The notes: generated from the sequence alone by a model not told the origin. A stretch of DNA of 64,000 nucleotides from an uncultured Verrucomicrobiota bacterium (GCA_902580225.1 CACHJU010000003.1:1-64000); one strand, 5' to 3'; numbered from the stretch's first letter, positions 53,801 to 62,846 are shown. Translations and numbers: made by a program.

Positions 53801-56262
53801 TTATCACGGCGACTCCGAACCCAGGTTACACCTTCCTTGGTTGGCATAATCCTGACAATAAAACAATTTCTCCAAATTTTAAAAGTCCAAGTATAACATT
53901 TACAACTGATTCAAATGCCTCGCTTGTGGCAAAATTCTCGAAAAATTCCGTAGATACAATTACCAGTGTGTCAGGAAATGGTTCCACTCAAACCGACTCG
54001 AACGAAACGTCTCTTGTTTTTAATGCTACTCCAAGTGCAAACAACTATTTTTCGGGGTGGTCTGTTGATCATAATTTTACTTACAATGTGACTGTTGGAA
54101 ACTCATCGGTTAAAGGAAACTCACAGGTTTTCTTTCTTAACGGTAAAGAAAGCCCAACTTTAAAGTTATTAAAAGGATATACCTACCACTTTAATTGTAG
54201 TACATCAACCCATGAATTTTACTTATCAACTGAAAATAACTCCACGAATTTTAATCAAGAATACACCCATGCCAACCTTACAGGATCCAGAACTTCGAGC
54301 GGTACTCTTATTTTTACGGTTCCTAGTGATTACAATACAAATATAAATCTATACTACTGTTCTGACGAAGGACCTTTCATGGGAAGTAAGATTGAAATCA
54401 TTGACGCGATTAGTGATGCACAAATTTTACCATTCCCAACCCAAAACATTGTTTCTCCAAGCGTATCACATGATATTTCTTTACAAGCAAACTTTAATCT
54501 CAACCAATATCTTGCAACCTTAACCGCTGGAAACGGTGGAACAATAAGTAATGGAAGTAGTGGAACATACTCTCATGGTTCCACAATAAATTTAACCGCA
54601 ACCCCAAACCAGCATTATATCTTCAGTCATTGGGAGGGTACTTCATTTTCTTCAGTTAACTCTCAATCAACTATCGCTACAATCACTAGTAAATCACAAA
54701 TCAATGCTATTTTCACACCTATACTATACGATTTAACCATCTCTAAAAATATACCCGAAGCTGGTAATGTTTTTAGTTCATCCAATACTTATAAATTTCA
54801 AAATGGAACCTCAGTTTCCATCCAAGCGAACCCTAATCCCGGTTATATTTTCAACTCATGGAGTAATGGAAGCACATCTCCCTCAACTTCCATTGTAATG
54901 AATAGTCATACTGGTGTTTCAGCCTCATTTGAAAGAAAACCAGCAACAATTCAACATCACATTACCACTTTAGACATCTATGGAAATCAGGAACTAAATA
55001 AAGTGGGTGGTTTCATGTCTCCTAATACTTTTTCTGGTCTTAAAGTAGGCGAGACTATACAAATCACCGCAACTGATTATACGGGTTATCAATTTCAAAA
55101 TTGGATTGAAGATAATAACAAAACCGATAACTCCAGAACAAAAACTCTAGTTTTAGATGAAAATCAATCAATTGCTGCCGTATTCAAGAAGTTAAGTTAT
55201 GAAGTAAACTTAATTTCCACTCCACTTGTTGGAGGGAAAATTTTGTCAAATCCAGGATCTACTTCTCAAGTGCAAAAACTTACCTTCCCTCACGGTGAAG
55301 TCGTCAAGATTACAGGCATTGCAAATAATAATTATCAATTTGAAAAATGGTCAGGTAATGGATTGGAAGGATTAAACACAACTTCTGATAATTTAGAATT
55401 TACGGTAAGTAAAAATATTGATGTCAGTGCAAAATTTATTCCCTTACAACCACTTGAACTAAAAATCACTATCGAACCTACAGATGCGGGATTTGTAATT
55501 GGTGATGGTTCATTTATTTACAACCCCGCACACCCAATTTATGCAACCCCCAATACAGGTTATCTATTCGAAAAGTGGGAGGGTGTGGGAATAGAGAATG
55601 CCAGCCTTCCAAACTCATCTATATTGCTTAACGAAAATAAAACTATAAAAGCTAAATTTATAACCGATCCCAATTACATTGGAACCGGAAACCCGACCAT
55701 TCCAGGTCTTCATTCACTTAATATAGTATCTGTTCCATCGAATTCAGGAACTACGATTGGTTCAGGGACTTTTGGGACTGGTTGGACTGATATTAATGCA
55801 ATTAGTAAAACTGGTTTTAAATTTTCCTATTGGGTTGGCAATGGAGTTGAAAATAATTCATCAAGTACGACCAGATTTTTTCTGACTTCCAATACCATGC
55901 TTCAGGCAGTCTTTCAGCCGATTCAGGGAAATGATTTAATTGCAAATGCAACTTTTTTGGGTAACTCATGGTGGTATAGCGATTGGATTGGACCATTTTG
56001 GCATCGTGATGGTGATTTATGGATATATCATGCCCCTCTTGGTTGGATTTATCTAATACCCGAAGACAGTTCAGGTAGTTTATGGTTTTGGGTTGATTAT
56101 CTGTCAGGATGGCAATGGACTTCACCTACTTTGTATCCATATATAAGAGGACATTCACTGGGAAAATGGTATTGGTTTAACAAGGAAAAATCCTCTCAAG
56201 CAAGTCGTTTGTTCTTCGAGTACAGTGACCAAAGTGGAAATGGGAACTGGGTACAATTCTAA
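50881..56262 (+). CDS. Giant exported protein with InlB-type B repeats and Trp/Tyr-rich end domain
   Basis: About 1,793 residues. The frame starts at TTG 50881 or GTG 50893; no ATG fits. A signal peptide (RLLFFIGIFLYF, cleavage near WAN-EQ) is followed by (1) an N-terminal domain, about 45-235, shared with the divergent PEP-CTERM protein; (2) about 17 divergent repeats of 70-85 residues, 236-1679, of the InlB B-repeat/Flg_new type (YxxGxxxxxxAxPxxGYxFxxWxG ... VxAxF); (3) a cupredoxin-like insert inside one repeat, 1067-1176; (4) a Trp/Tyr-rich domain, 1680-1793. There is no PEP-CTERM or beta-barrel. Such repeats typically form elongated surface stalks. Asn/Ser/Thr content is very high. The function is unknown. 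Confidence 0.85.
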   Translation: MDSFVLIKFARIPLTLFILKTCPRLLFFIGIFLYFPSNLWANEQQIVIHWTTETDLNSSILLKDRNGAHLDSGSSNNGDGTIATLGYFDLASTSNPFAGTWKPLTFGTRLGDSSSGYGFADGTFSFTTVFTRNSNLVNVYPNEPANYNVNSVITILENAPPPNHPICIRFYDRTITGPSARYNTVNGPQWKWPAFSSGVPTNLYLKISNEIPPSGSTWNYGSTFEDPNASFQCSLQVKANLIASVSAGGSLSPDPTGPYTYGEEVVLNAVPINSHREFVRWTGSGVVDPSSANTKVIMSEDRNVTAQFQVRNYNVTITNLGKGTVSGSGVYPHGSAANISATADTGYQFSHWLNYDSFSNLLTTGLDNNLSSSTTLTVQGGHALVAVFDPLPYNIVTNSTTGGNATVVQAPGPYYFDSNYTLSAAPEYGYSFDSWTSSSNSLNLLSSTTSSPSTFTLNGDVSYTGNFSENQYLLTVLVGTGGASVSPSIPALHNHSSQVSITAVPLEGYEFDKWEDVNGSLLNFTDINSTVDMSINAANVTVKALFKAKQYTVSLIANNGGQVTITPASGPWEHFKVYPILATPNPGYQFTNWTGDASSLNALTSPSDANNSLAIVSNVSLSANFSLVDYNVSATVASGNGNVNGSGSFNITDNPQINAVANTGWHFDQWSGDVFALNSNSSLSSTVNLSQYPQNISVQASFVRNGYTININTIGEGLVNGQSSLNYSPVFEDLLEFNATSLTGWEFNRWYGYPFPNPQSQNVSLSANSNLDLNASFQRKQYTLSISTSPFGESNGSGIYPYETNATISTIPNPGYVFSGWTGDTQYIADINSSSTFVSIPSNSVSIAPSFTPKTFQITLNSDNNGTVSGGGSYSYGTTANLQAIGNQANANALAGYTLASWTITNQTGQVSQSSANPLSLFVDGNYSILANFKPIRVELHDLNISILPQSGGQIFNNPDLMDWNQTSAILSSVITATPNPGYTFLGWHNPDNKTISPNFKSPSITFTTDSNASLVAKFSKNSVDTITSVSGNGSTQTDSNETSLVFNATPSANNYFSGWSVDHNFTYNVTVGNSSVKGNSQVFFLNGKESPTLKLLKGYTYHFNCSTSTHEFYLSTENNSTNFNQEYTHANLTGSRTSSGTLIFTVPSDYNTNINLYYCSDEGPFMGSKIEIIDAISDAQILPFPTQNIVSPSVSHDISLQANFNLNQYLATLTAGNGGTISNGSSGTYSHGSTINLTATPNQHYIFSHWEGTSFSSVNSQSTIATITSKSQINAIFTPILYDLTISKNIPEAGNVFSSSNTYKFQNGTSVSIQANPNPGYIFNSWSNGSTSPSTSIVMNSHTGVSASFERKPATIQHHITTLDIYGNQELNKVGGFMSPNTFSGLKVGETIQITATDYTGYQFQNWIEDNNKTDNSRTKTLVLDENQSIAAVFKKLSYEVNLISTPLVGGKILSNPGSTSQVQKLTFPHGEVVKITGIANNNYQFEKWSGNGLEGLNTTSDNLEFTVSKNIDVSAKFIPLQPLELKITIEPTDAGFVIGDGSFIYNPAHPIYATPNTGYLFEKWEGVGIENASLPNSSILLNENKTIKAKFITDPNYIGTGNPTIPGLHSLNIVSVPSNSGTTIGSGTFGTGWTDINAISKTGFKFSYWVGNGVENNSSSTTRFFLTSNTMLQAVFQPIQGNDLIANATFLGNSWWYSDWIGPFWHRDGDLWIYHAPLGWIYLIPEDSSGSLWFWVDYLSGWQWTSPTLYPYIRGHSLGKWYWFNKEKSSQASRLFFEYSDQSGNGNWVQF
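51586..55917 (+). repeat. Array of about 17 InlB-B-like protein repeats (sub-gene feature)
   Basis: By eye, the translated protein falls into about 17 units of 70-85 residues, each ending in a VxAxF-type strand and each containing a GYxFxxW core (for example NPGYQFTNWTGD, NTGWHFDQWSGD, NTGYLFEKWEGV). Units are diverged at both DNA and protein level, so this is an old array and not a recent tandem expansion. Confidence 0.8.
54079..54408 (+). other. Cupredoxin-like domain inserted in a B repeat (sub-gene feature)
   Basis: Residues about 1067-1176 do not follow the repeat pattern. They resemble plastocyanin-like domains of marine bacteria: VFFLNGKESPTLKLLKGYTY, a FNCSTSTHEFYLS strand, SGTLIFTVPSDY, LYYCSDEGPFMG. 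The His, Cys and Met copper positions are kept, but the second His of the usual YYCxxHxxMxG is missing. The repeat is interrupted after FSGWSVDHNF and resumes at DAQILPFP, ending SLQANFN. Confidence 0.6.
55918..56262 (+). other. Trp/Tyr-rich C-terminal domain (sub-gene feature)
   Basis: The last 114 residues are dense in Trp and Tyr: SWWYSDWIGPFWHRDGDLWI, YHAPLGWIYLIPEDSSGSLW, FWVDYLSGWQWTSPTLYPYI. The order of elements (WxxSxWxGxF, WIxHxxxGWxY, SxWxWxxxxxWxWTxPxxYP, WxYF) is the same in the small exported protein at 31923-32708. Confidence 0.75.
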
Positions 56263-56578
56263 TTAACTAAAGAAGTATTGGTATTGATTGAACATTAGAT
56301 TTTTCTCGAAGTGTTTAGCTATTCTTAAAAATCTTGCACTTTAGATTATTCTAGAGGTGAGTTTATTTACTATGTACTTTTGCTAAAGGGATTAAAGGTA
56401 CGACCCAATCAATATTTATAACCATATGTTCAAATAAGGGGTCTGGAATTCGTAACAACCAAGTTTAATATAATATTTATAGCTGTCTTACTAATTCCAA
56501 AAATTTTCGTCAGAAAACTGACAATGCAAACTAATGATTCAATCAGGCTCTTTTAAAATATAAAACTCTCAGTCAAAT
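56263..56578. other. 316-base intergenic region between two convergent surface-protein genes
   Basis: Both flanking genes end here, so no promoter is required. I find no coding-like frame. The only structure is the short inverted repeat at 56509-56522. The rest is AT-rich sequence without recognisable elements. Confidence 0.5.
56509..56522 (-). terminator. Weak hairpin after the gene at 56579-58567
   Basis: GTCAG and CTGAC form a perfect five-base-pair stem around a four-base loop. On the minus strand it lies about 56 bases after the stop codon and is followed within a few bases by ATTTTT. It could be a weak intrinsic terminator. Confidence 0.28.
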
Positions 56579-58567
56579 TTAATTGAAAGGATTTTTAGGC
56601 TTAAAATAAGTTAATATACCAGGAGCAGAGTTTTTACGAATTATAACAATGCCTTCTGTTGCTTCTAAGATTTCACCATCTTTGATGACATTGTTGGGGT
56701 TTGCTGCACCCACTTTTCTCCATCCTCCTCCTGAGATGATAACTTGGGGTGCATACTGATATCCAGCACCCCTTGTGTTCCCAGCACCTGAGAAATTAAA
56801 GCCTACGACAGAACCACTCGAAACAGTTGCCGTTGCTACTGCCATTGTTGTATTGCCTCCCCCCAAAAAATAAGCTTTTGCATTTCCATTGTAACCTGCC
56901 CCACCCTGTCCAGTTGACCATTTTCTAGTGGTTCCACCAGTATTAATAAAATTTACATCCCTTCTTTTTCTCACTACAACAGTTGAACTTGAAGGTCTGG
57001 CGATGATTTTGTGATCTCCAATAAGTCCAGAAAATACTTTTATTCCACTGCCAGCAGAAACTTCAGTACCGTTTACATCAAGCTCCTTATCTCCGTTATC
57101 ATTGATCTTATTTCCAAAGACATCCTTGAAAGTTATGGTAAAACCAACTAGGGGTGCCGTTCCAGAAATCGTTACCAAAGTATGATTACTATCATTATGA
57201 TCTACGCTTAGGTTGCCGGTTGCAGTACAACTTTGCAGATTGGAAACGATACCACTTGCAAGAGAAACATCTGCATCCGCCAAGCCATTGCCACCAGCCG
57301 TACCGGCTCTTGCAGTGGCAGTTGCAGTTATGGATACACCATCATTAACTCCGGATTTGTAATAAAACTGTGACCAAACAGCTCCATCGAGAAAAAAGAT
57401 TTGGTCTGCACCCGTATCCGTATCACCTGAACCTGGTTTAAACTCAATATTACTCGTTCCAAATACTTTGGAGGGAATAAGCTCACCAAGGATCATGTCA
57501 GTTCCATAAGGATTATTCATGACGAATGCACCATCCTTAGCTGGAAGTTGCATTTTTTGATCCGAGGTACTGGCAGCACCTTCGAAATCAAGGGTTAATG
57601 AACCGTTCGTCCTCTTGGAAACGATAAACCCTTCATCAGGATACAAAACAACATCGTTCTGTAAACCCCATCCTAAGTATGATGTAGAATACCAACCCGC
57701 AGGCCTACCCGAACCAGATGGCATAAAACAAAAAGAATAGTAGGCTCCATAGTAAAGATAAATAAAGTCTGCACCCGCCCCTCCACTTGCGTTAGCATTT
57801 GCAGGTGACAAGTCAAGTTCTGAAGCAGTTTGTCCAAAAACCGAGCCAAGGGTGGGAGCAGCAAATACTTCTACAGAATAATCTGTTTGCAATACATCAG
57901 AAAGAGTTTCTCCATATGCTAACCTAGAAGTATCTAAAGTTAAACGCGTTGCATTATTATCCGTTATCAAGAAGACTCTTCCCTCATCGTCGTCATCAGA
58001 TTCAGTTAATTTTACAAAATGAGGTCCACCGACTACAGTAACACCTGGATCTGCATCGTACCCTGAGCCTGCGTTTGTGATACTAATACCTGATATTTCG
58101 CCCGAACCATTAATGCTAGCTGTAGCAGTTGCTTGATCATCACCGGAAGTAGGATAATCAATTATAATTTCAGGAGCCGATGAAAAGCCTGAACCGGCAT
58201 AGGTTATGTTAATAGTACCAACACCTGCACCCGAACGGGAGGCGGTGAGTATTGGGGTTTTAACAGAACTGTTAAATACTCCAGTAACAAAGGGATTAAT
58301 TGCAGTTTCGCTAGAATCCGATGAAGGCTCAAAATTTATCTTAGTGGAGTCTACATGCCTTGTGACTTGTCCGGAGAAAACTGCATCGCCAGTGACACCA
58401 GCACTTACAACAGTGAAAACAGGTGCTTTGGCAGGGTTTGAAGCTGAATTTGTGATAATCTTCTCAATACTGCCAGATAGACCAGCGACATTTGATGCAG
58501 AAAAAACAATGCATGGCAGAAAAATTGATAGAGCATATACGATGTTTGCGAAGCGGGCGATATTCAT
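56579..58567 (-). CDS. Exported protein of a verrucomicrobial hypothetical family (TIGR02597-like)
   Basis: From ATG 58567 a signal peptide (residues about 5-25, cleavage near FSA-SN) precedes about 637 residues rich in Gly, Ser, Ala and Thr. Two stretches repeat the pattern YAGSGFSSAPEIIIDYP / NAGSGYDADPGVTVVGG / AGNTRGAGYQYAPQVIISGG, beta-type repeats ending in a 'GSGY-x-x-x-P-x-V' turn. The middle has FVKLTESDDDDEGRVFLITD, GWYSTSYLGWGLQNDVVLYP and DEGFIVSKRTNG, which recall the TIGR02597 family common in Verrucomicrobiota. The family match is from memory and unverified. It has no PEP-CTERM. The function is unknown. Confidence 0.7.
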   Translation of the reverse strand: MNIARFANIVYALSIFLPCIVFSASNVAGLSGSIEKIITNSASNPAKAPVFTVVSAGVTGDAVFSGQVTRHVDSTKINFEPSSDSSETAINPFVTGVFNSSVKTPILTASRSGAGVGTINITYAGSGFSSAPEIIIDYPTSGDDQATATASINGSGEISGISITNAGSGYDADPGVTVVGGPHFVKLTESDDDDEGRVFLITDNNATRLTLDTSRLAYGETLSDVLQTDYSVEVFAAPTLGSVFGQTASELDLSPANANASGGAGADFIYLYYGAYYSFCFMPSGSGRPAGWYSTSYLGWGLQNDVVLYPDEGFIVSKRTNGSLTLDFEGAASTSDQKMQLPAKDGAFVMNNPYGTDMILGELIPSKVFGTSNIEFKPGSGDTDTGADQIFFLDGAVWSQFYYKSGVNDGVSITATATARAGTAGGNGLADADVSLASGIVSNLQSCTATGNLSVDHNDSNHTLVTISGTAPLVGFTITFKDVFGNKINDNGDKELDVNGTEVSAGSGIKVFSGLIGDHKIIARPSSSTVVVRKRRDVNFINTGGTTRKWSTGQGGAGYNGNAKAYFLGGGNTTMAVATATVSSGSVVGFNFSGAGNTRGAGYQYAPQVIISGGGWRKVGAANPNNVIKDGEILEATEGIVIIRKNSAPGILTYFKPKNPFN

Positions 58568-58735
58568 GATGTTCTGTATTGATTTAAGAGGGCTTAACAA
58601 TAGTTAGCATAAACTAAGAATATCTTACAAGTATCGGAAATGTTTTTTCAAAATAAAATTTCGAAATTGTAGCTTTTTTTCTTAAAATTGTCATTTTAAA
58701 AATTGAATAGGTTACTAAAATCTACAAAAACTAGA

Positions 58736-59872
58736 TCATGTGGAAGATTCAAATTCATAAAGTAGATAAGATCCGATAATAATACAAATTAAGTTTGGGA
58801 TCCAAATTACAAGGGGTTTTGAATGTAAAAAGGAAATTTCTTCTAAACTTATCAGGGCAGTGTAATAAAGAAGAGATACGACAACCCCTAAGGATAAATT
58901 TGCAATACTTTCTTTCCGTCCGCTTTTAATTGATATCGGCAAAAGCAATAAAGATAGAAAAAAGGAAGAGGTACCTAATGCAAATCCCTTATGAACCAAA
59001 ACTTTGGCTTGGTTACTCTCGATATCTTCAGAGTTCGCAATTTTTAAAAGTTGATCTAATCCAACACGACTAGGATTAACATCATCATTCTTATTGCAAA
59101 TTTCAAAAACTAATGGTTCGTCCCATTCTTCAAATGAAACGAATAGGTTATGATTCTTTTCCGAGGATTGCAAATCAATATCTTTTAGATTTAAAATGAT
59201 CTTAGTATTATCACTGCTTTTTGAGACGTTTGCACTTCTGCTATTTATTATTCTAACCATTTTATCATTCTCATCAAAAAGTAGCATTCTTAGATTGTAC
59301 CAGATATTATGATCAGTCGAACCTACCGACAAAGATACCTTACTAACTGTTTGGTTTGATAAGGCATCAAGATTTCTATTTGATAAAATTTTATTGTCTT
59401 TTACGAGTTTAAATTCAACCTCTTTTTCACTTTCTAAGAGAAAATTTATATTGTTCCATAAAATTGTTGATTTTTGATGATCAAATTCTGCTCTACACCT
59501 TGGTCCCCAATCCAGAATTGTAAAAACTGAGAATACCGAAACCATTAAGGACAAAAAAAAGGCAGGTAATCCCCAAGAAAAGATTCCTTGGCCTAAAGAC
59601 CGTAAAGCTAAAATTTGATTTTCGGATGACCATTTTCCATAACATAGTAAAAGGCCAAGAATAAAACCGAAGGGAAGAGAGTAAGATAATGCATAAGGTA
59701 CCAACAGGGTAGAAAAATTGATAAAAGCAAAAGGAGAAATGGTCATCGCTTTTAAAAGATATTCATCATGCTTAACTAAATTCCCGTATAGTAAAATACC
59801 TAGTAAAATTGTCGTGCTAATAAAAGTTGCCAAAACAAGTTGAAAAAAACAATGGCGGTTTATCGTCCCCAT
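58736..59872 (-). CDS. LptF/LptG family permease
   Basis: LptF and LptG are the membrane subunits of the LptB2FG transporter that pulls lipopolysaccharide from the inner membrane. The protein of about 378 residues has membrane segments at about 10-30, 50-75 and 95-120, a periplasmic beta-jellyroll region (about 130-290), and three more segments at the end (FALGTSSFFLSLLLLPIS, VVSLLYYTALIS, IWIPNLICIIIGSYLL), the expected six-helix layout. I cannot tell LptF from LptG; the partner is not adjacent. ATG 59872 is preferred over an upstream TTG. It lies 16 bases after kdsB, the CMP-Kdo enzyme of the same pathway. Confidence 0.85.
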   Translation of the reverse strand: MGTINRHCFFQLVLATFISTTILLGILLYGNLVKHDEYLLKAMTISPFAFINFSTLLVPYALSYSLPFGFILGLLLCYGKWSSENQILALRSLGQGIFSWGLPAFFLSLMVSVFSVFTILDWGPRCRAEFDHQKSTILWNNINFLLESEKEVEFKLVKDNKILSNRNLDALSNQTVSKVSLSVGSTDHNIWYNLRMLLFDENDKMVRIINSRSANVSKSSDNTKIILNLKDIDLQSSEKNHNLFVSFEEWDEPLVFEICNKNDDVNPSRVGLDQLLKIANSEDIESNQAKVLVHKGFALGTSSFFLSLLLLPISIKSGRKESIANLSLGVVVSLLYYTALISLEEISFLHSKPLVIWIPNLICIIIGSYLLYEFESST

Positions 59873-59888
59873 ATTATCGAAATACAAA

Positions 59889-60632
59889 TTATGAAAAATT
59901 TATTTTTTGAAGATCCTCGGGCACATCAACTCCCAAGGAAAGCTTGTTGGTTATTCTAACGGCAACACGGTATCCAAGTTCCAAAGCTCGTAATTGTTCA
60001 AGTTTTTCAATTTTTTCCAAATTACCCTCTTGGTTAAAAGTAAAATCTTCCAGAAATTCCTTTCTATATCCATACAATCCCAAATGCTTTAGACCAATAT
60101 TAAAATTCTTTTCCTTCTTAGGAATTTTTTTTTCGCGAGGATAAGGAATCGCGGCCCGAGAAAAGTATAATGCGTTGCCCTTCCCATCTAGAACTACTTT
60201 TACCTGATTAGGATCCAAGAAATCATCTTCACTTTTAAAAGGCGATGCAAGCGTTGATATAAGAACATCCTTACAAGATAATGCATCCACAAGCATGAGA
60301 ATATGCTCTCTATCAACCAGGGGTTCATCTGCTTGTACATTAATCACAAGATTTTTTTTCAATACTTGATTAGCTTCGGCAATTCGGTCTGTACCAGATG
60401 GTAAGTTGGGATTTGTCAAAATAACTTGGTGACCTGAAGCTTCCAAGACATTCTTAAGTTCATTTCCATCGACAGCAAAATAAAGCTCAAACTCGGGAAC
60501 TTGTTCGCAAATTCGTTCAGCAGTTCTAATAATTAGTGGCTTACCATTCGCGTCTGCCAATAATTTTTTCGGAAATCGTACAGATTTGAGCCGAGCCGGA
60601 ACAATAATAACTGGGAATAGTTTAGAATCCAT
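59889..60632 (-). CDS. kdsB: 3-deoxy-manno-octulosonate cytidylyltransferase (CMP-Kdo synthetase)
   Basis: KdsB activates Kdo with CTP for lipid A-core synthesis, confirming an LPS-containing outer membrane. The features are VIIVPARLKSVRFPKKLLAD with the CTP-binding Arg/Lys loop, NPNLPSGTDRIAEA, VINVQADEPLVDREH, ALYFSRAAIPYPR and KHLGLYGYRKEFL, then LEQLRALELGYRVAV. The ATG at 60632 (MDSKLFPVIIVPAR) gives 247 residues as expected; the frame runs further up. It is divergent from trpB and upstream of the LptF/LptG gene. Confidence 0.96.
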   Translation of the reverse strand: MDSKLFPVIIVPARLKSVRFPKKLLADANGKPLIIRTAERICEQVPEFELYFAVDGNELKNVLEASGHQVILTNPNLPSGTDRIAEANQVLKKNLVINVQADEPLVDREHILMLVDALSCKDVLISTLASPFKSEDDFLDPNQVKVVLDGKGNALYFSRAAIPYPREKKIPKKEKNFNIGLKHLGLYGYRKEFLEDFTFNQEGNLEKIEKLEQLRALELGYRVAVRITNKLSLGVDVPEDLQKINFS

Positions 60633-60707
60633 AAATAGAAATGATTTGGAATCACTTCTTGGGTTGGCGCAAGCAAAACCAGGCATTAGTATACTATAAA
60701 TTTTATT

Positions 60708-61967
60708 ATGATAAATTCTGCAAATCAACCTAATTTTAATTTAAAGAAGATCGATCGTTTTTCTCTCCCAGATATAAAGGGGAGATTTGGACCTTATGGT
60801 GGTTCCTTTGTTCCGGAAACTCTTTCAAATCCATTGAATGAATTGAATGAAGCATACTTAGCCGCAAAAAAAGATCCAAATTTTAAAGAAAAACTTTCTT
60901 TCCTACTTCAGAGCTTTGCTGGAAGACCAACTGAGCTTTATTATGCTGAAAGATTATCTCAGGAAATAGGGGGAGCAAAAATTTATCTCAAAAGAGAAGA
61001 CTTGTTGCACACTGGAGCACACAAAATTAATAATGCACTTGGACAAGCACTTTTGGCAATAAGAATGGGAAAAAGGAGAATAATTGCGGAGACAGGAGCT
61101 GGTCAGCACGGCATAGCGACCGCTTCGGTTTGTGCCCATTTTGGACTAGAGTGCGTAATTTATATGGGAGCCGAAGATATGAGAAGGCAGGCACTCAATG
61201 TCTTTCGTATGAGACTGAGTGGAGCAGAGGTAAGAGGAGTTGAAACTGGAAGCAAAACTCTGAAAGAAGCTATTAATGAGGCAATGAGAGATTGGGTTAC
61301 TAATATAAACGATACCCATTATATATTAGGCTCGGCACTTGGAGCCCATCCTTACCCGGGTATGGTGAGGGATTTCCATCGCGTAATCGGTGAAGAAACC
61401 AAAAATCAATTTTTAAAGCTTCAAGAAAAACTTCCCGACGAAATGATTGCATGTGTTGGCGGGGGAAGTAATGCAATAGGTTTTTTCTTTGACTTTCTGG
61501 AAGAGGAAGATGTTAGGTTAATTGGAGTTGAAGCCGGTGGTCGCTCTCTTGAAGAAGGAGAACACGCAGCTAGGTTTGAAGGTGGAAAACTTGGGGTTCT
61601 GCAAGGATGTAAAACATGGATCCTCCAGAATAAGGACGGTCAGATAAATCAGACTCATTCAGTTTCTGCGGGTCTTGACTATGCTGCCATCGGACCGGAA
61701 CACGCTTTTTACAGAGACCGTAACCGAATAGAGTATGCACATGCTAATGACGATGACGCTTTAAATGCCTTTCAGCTTTTATCTTCCAAAGAAGGCATAC
61801 TTCCCGCCCTTGAAACTTCTCATGGACTAGCATATGCTTTTAGAAGAGCTAGCGAACTGACTAGTGACAAAGTGGTCTGCGTTAATTTAAGTGGTCGTGG
61901 AGACAAAGACGCCATGGAAGTGGCTCGTTTACTAAATAAAGATAGAACTTTCCCTAGACCCCTATGA
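60708..61967 (+). CDS. trpB: Tryptophan synthase beta chain
   Basis: TrpB condenses indole with serine to tryptophan using PLP. The 419-residue protein has [15 protein letters not shown], the PLP-binding Lys in [34 protein letters not shown], the phosphate loop [12 protein letters not shown], the H-S-V-S-A-G-L-D-Y region and [11 protein letters not shown], closing with NLSGRGDKD. It has about 20 extra N-terminal residues compared with E. coli. trpA is not adjacent; the stop overlaps yicC by four bases. It belongs to the standard TrpB1 type by motif. Confidence 0.95.
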   Translation: MINSANQPNFNLKKIDRFSLPDIKGRFGPYGGSFVPETLSNPLNELNEAYLAAKKDPNFKEKLSFLLQSFAGRPTELYYAERLSQEIGGAKIYLKREDLLHTGAHKINNALGQALLAIRMGKRRIIAETGAGQHGIATASVCAHFGLECVIYMGAEDMRRQALNVFRMRLSGAEVRGVETGSKTLKEAINEAMRDWVTNINDTHYILGSALGAHPYPGMVRDFHRVIGEETKNQFLKLQEKLPDEMIACVGGGSNAIGFFFDFLEEEDVRLIGVEAGGRSLEEGEHAARFEGGKLGVLQGCKTWILQNKDGQINQTHSVSAGLDYAAIGPEHAFYRDRNRIEYAHANDDDALNAFQLLSSKEGILPALETSHGLAYAFRRASELTSDKVVCVNLSGRGDKDAMEVARLLNKDRTFPRPL

Positions 61968-62839
61968 ATAGCATGACAGGCTATGGAAGGGCTTCACTTA
62001 TTCATGATGAAATTTACATTGAAATAGAAGTTTCGTCAGTAAATAAGAGACATTTGGAAATAGTTTTTTCTGCACCTAAAGAATGGCAACGATTTGAATA
62101 CGATGTTGCGAAAGAATTAAAGGCTTTTTTTGAAAGAGGTCGAATCCGTATTGCAATCAATATGTCTAAAAGATCTGAAAGTGAAGAAGCTGACCTTTTT
62201 AAAGAATCCTTAATTAATAGCGATCTACAAGAATTAGAAGATTTTCTTTCGAAAAAAAATCAAAAGTTGCAAATAAATGCTGATATAATTTTACAACTTA
62301 CTAATTTAAGAAAAAACCAGACTGAAACTCCTTCCCTTAATAAAGTTTATGAACCATTGAAAGAAACTCTCATTAATGCCTGTAATTGCATGCTAAAAAT
62401 GAGAAAGGTAGAAGGTGAAGCAATTAAGAAAGATTTTTTTTCTAGAATTAAATCTATTAATAATTTTATCCTCGAAATCGAACAGCACTCCGCTGGAATG
62501 GCAGAAGAATACAAATGTAAACTATTAGACAGATTAGAAAAATTCAATTTATCCTTCGAACAAGATGATGAGAGAATCTTAAGAGAAGTCGCACTCTTTG
62601 CAGAGAAGTCTGATACGTCAGAGGAAATCACTCGATTAAAAAGCCACTTGTCCCAGATGAAAAGCAATCTTCAAACGAATGGATGTATTGGCAGGAAGCT
62701 CGAGTTTTTACTTCAAGAAATCTCAAGGGAACTAAACACATTTTGCTCAAAGTCTACTCGGACAAAATGTACAAACATTGCTCTTAATGCACGAACTGAA
62801 GTTGAGAAAATGAGAGAACAGGCTTTGAATATAGAATAG
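61964..62839 (+). CDS. yicC: YicC family endoribonuclease
   Basis: YicC-type proteins are RNases that shorten certain transcripts and RNAs. The 291-residue protein opens with [16 protein letters not shown], the family's signature, then [17 protein letters not shown], an [13 protein letters not shown] segment, a long helical middle, and the conserved end [51 protein letters not shown]. It starts inside the trpB stop (ATGA). Downstream it converges with lspA after seven bases. Confidence 0.92.
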   Translation: MNSMTGYGRASLIHDEIYIEIEVSSVNKRHLEIVFSAPKEWQRFEYDVAKELKAFFERGRIRIAINMSKRSESEEADLFKESLINSDLQELEDFLSKKNQKLQINADIILQLTNLRKNQTETPSLNKVYEPLKETLINACNCMLKMRKVEGEAIKKDFFSRIKSINNFILEIEQHSAGMAEEYKCKLLDRLEKFNLSFEQDDERILREVALFAEKSDTSEEITRLKSHLSQMKSNLQTNGCIGRKLEFLLQEISRELNTFCSKSTRTKCTNIALNARTEVEKMREQALNIE

Positions 62840-62846
62840 CTGTGCT

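Noticed and set aside
60708-61967. trpB without trpA as a sign of an incomplete pathway
   Set aside because: trpA is often unlinked in this phylum, and the window is a small part of the genome, so absence here means nothing.
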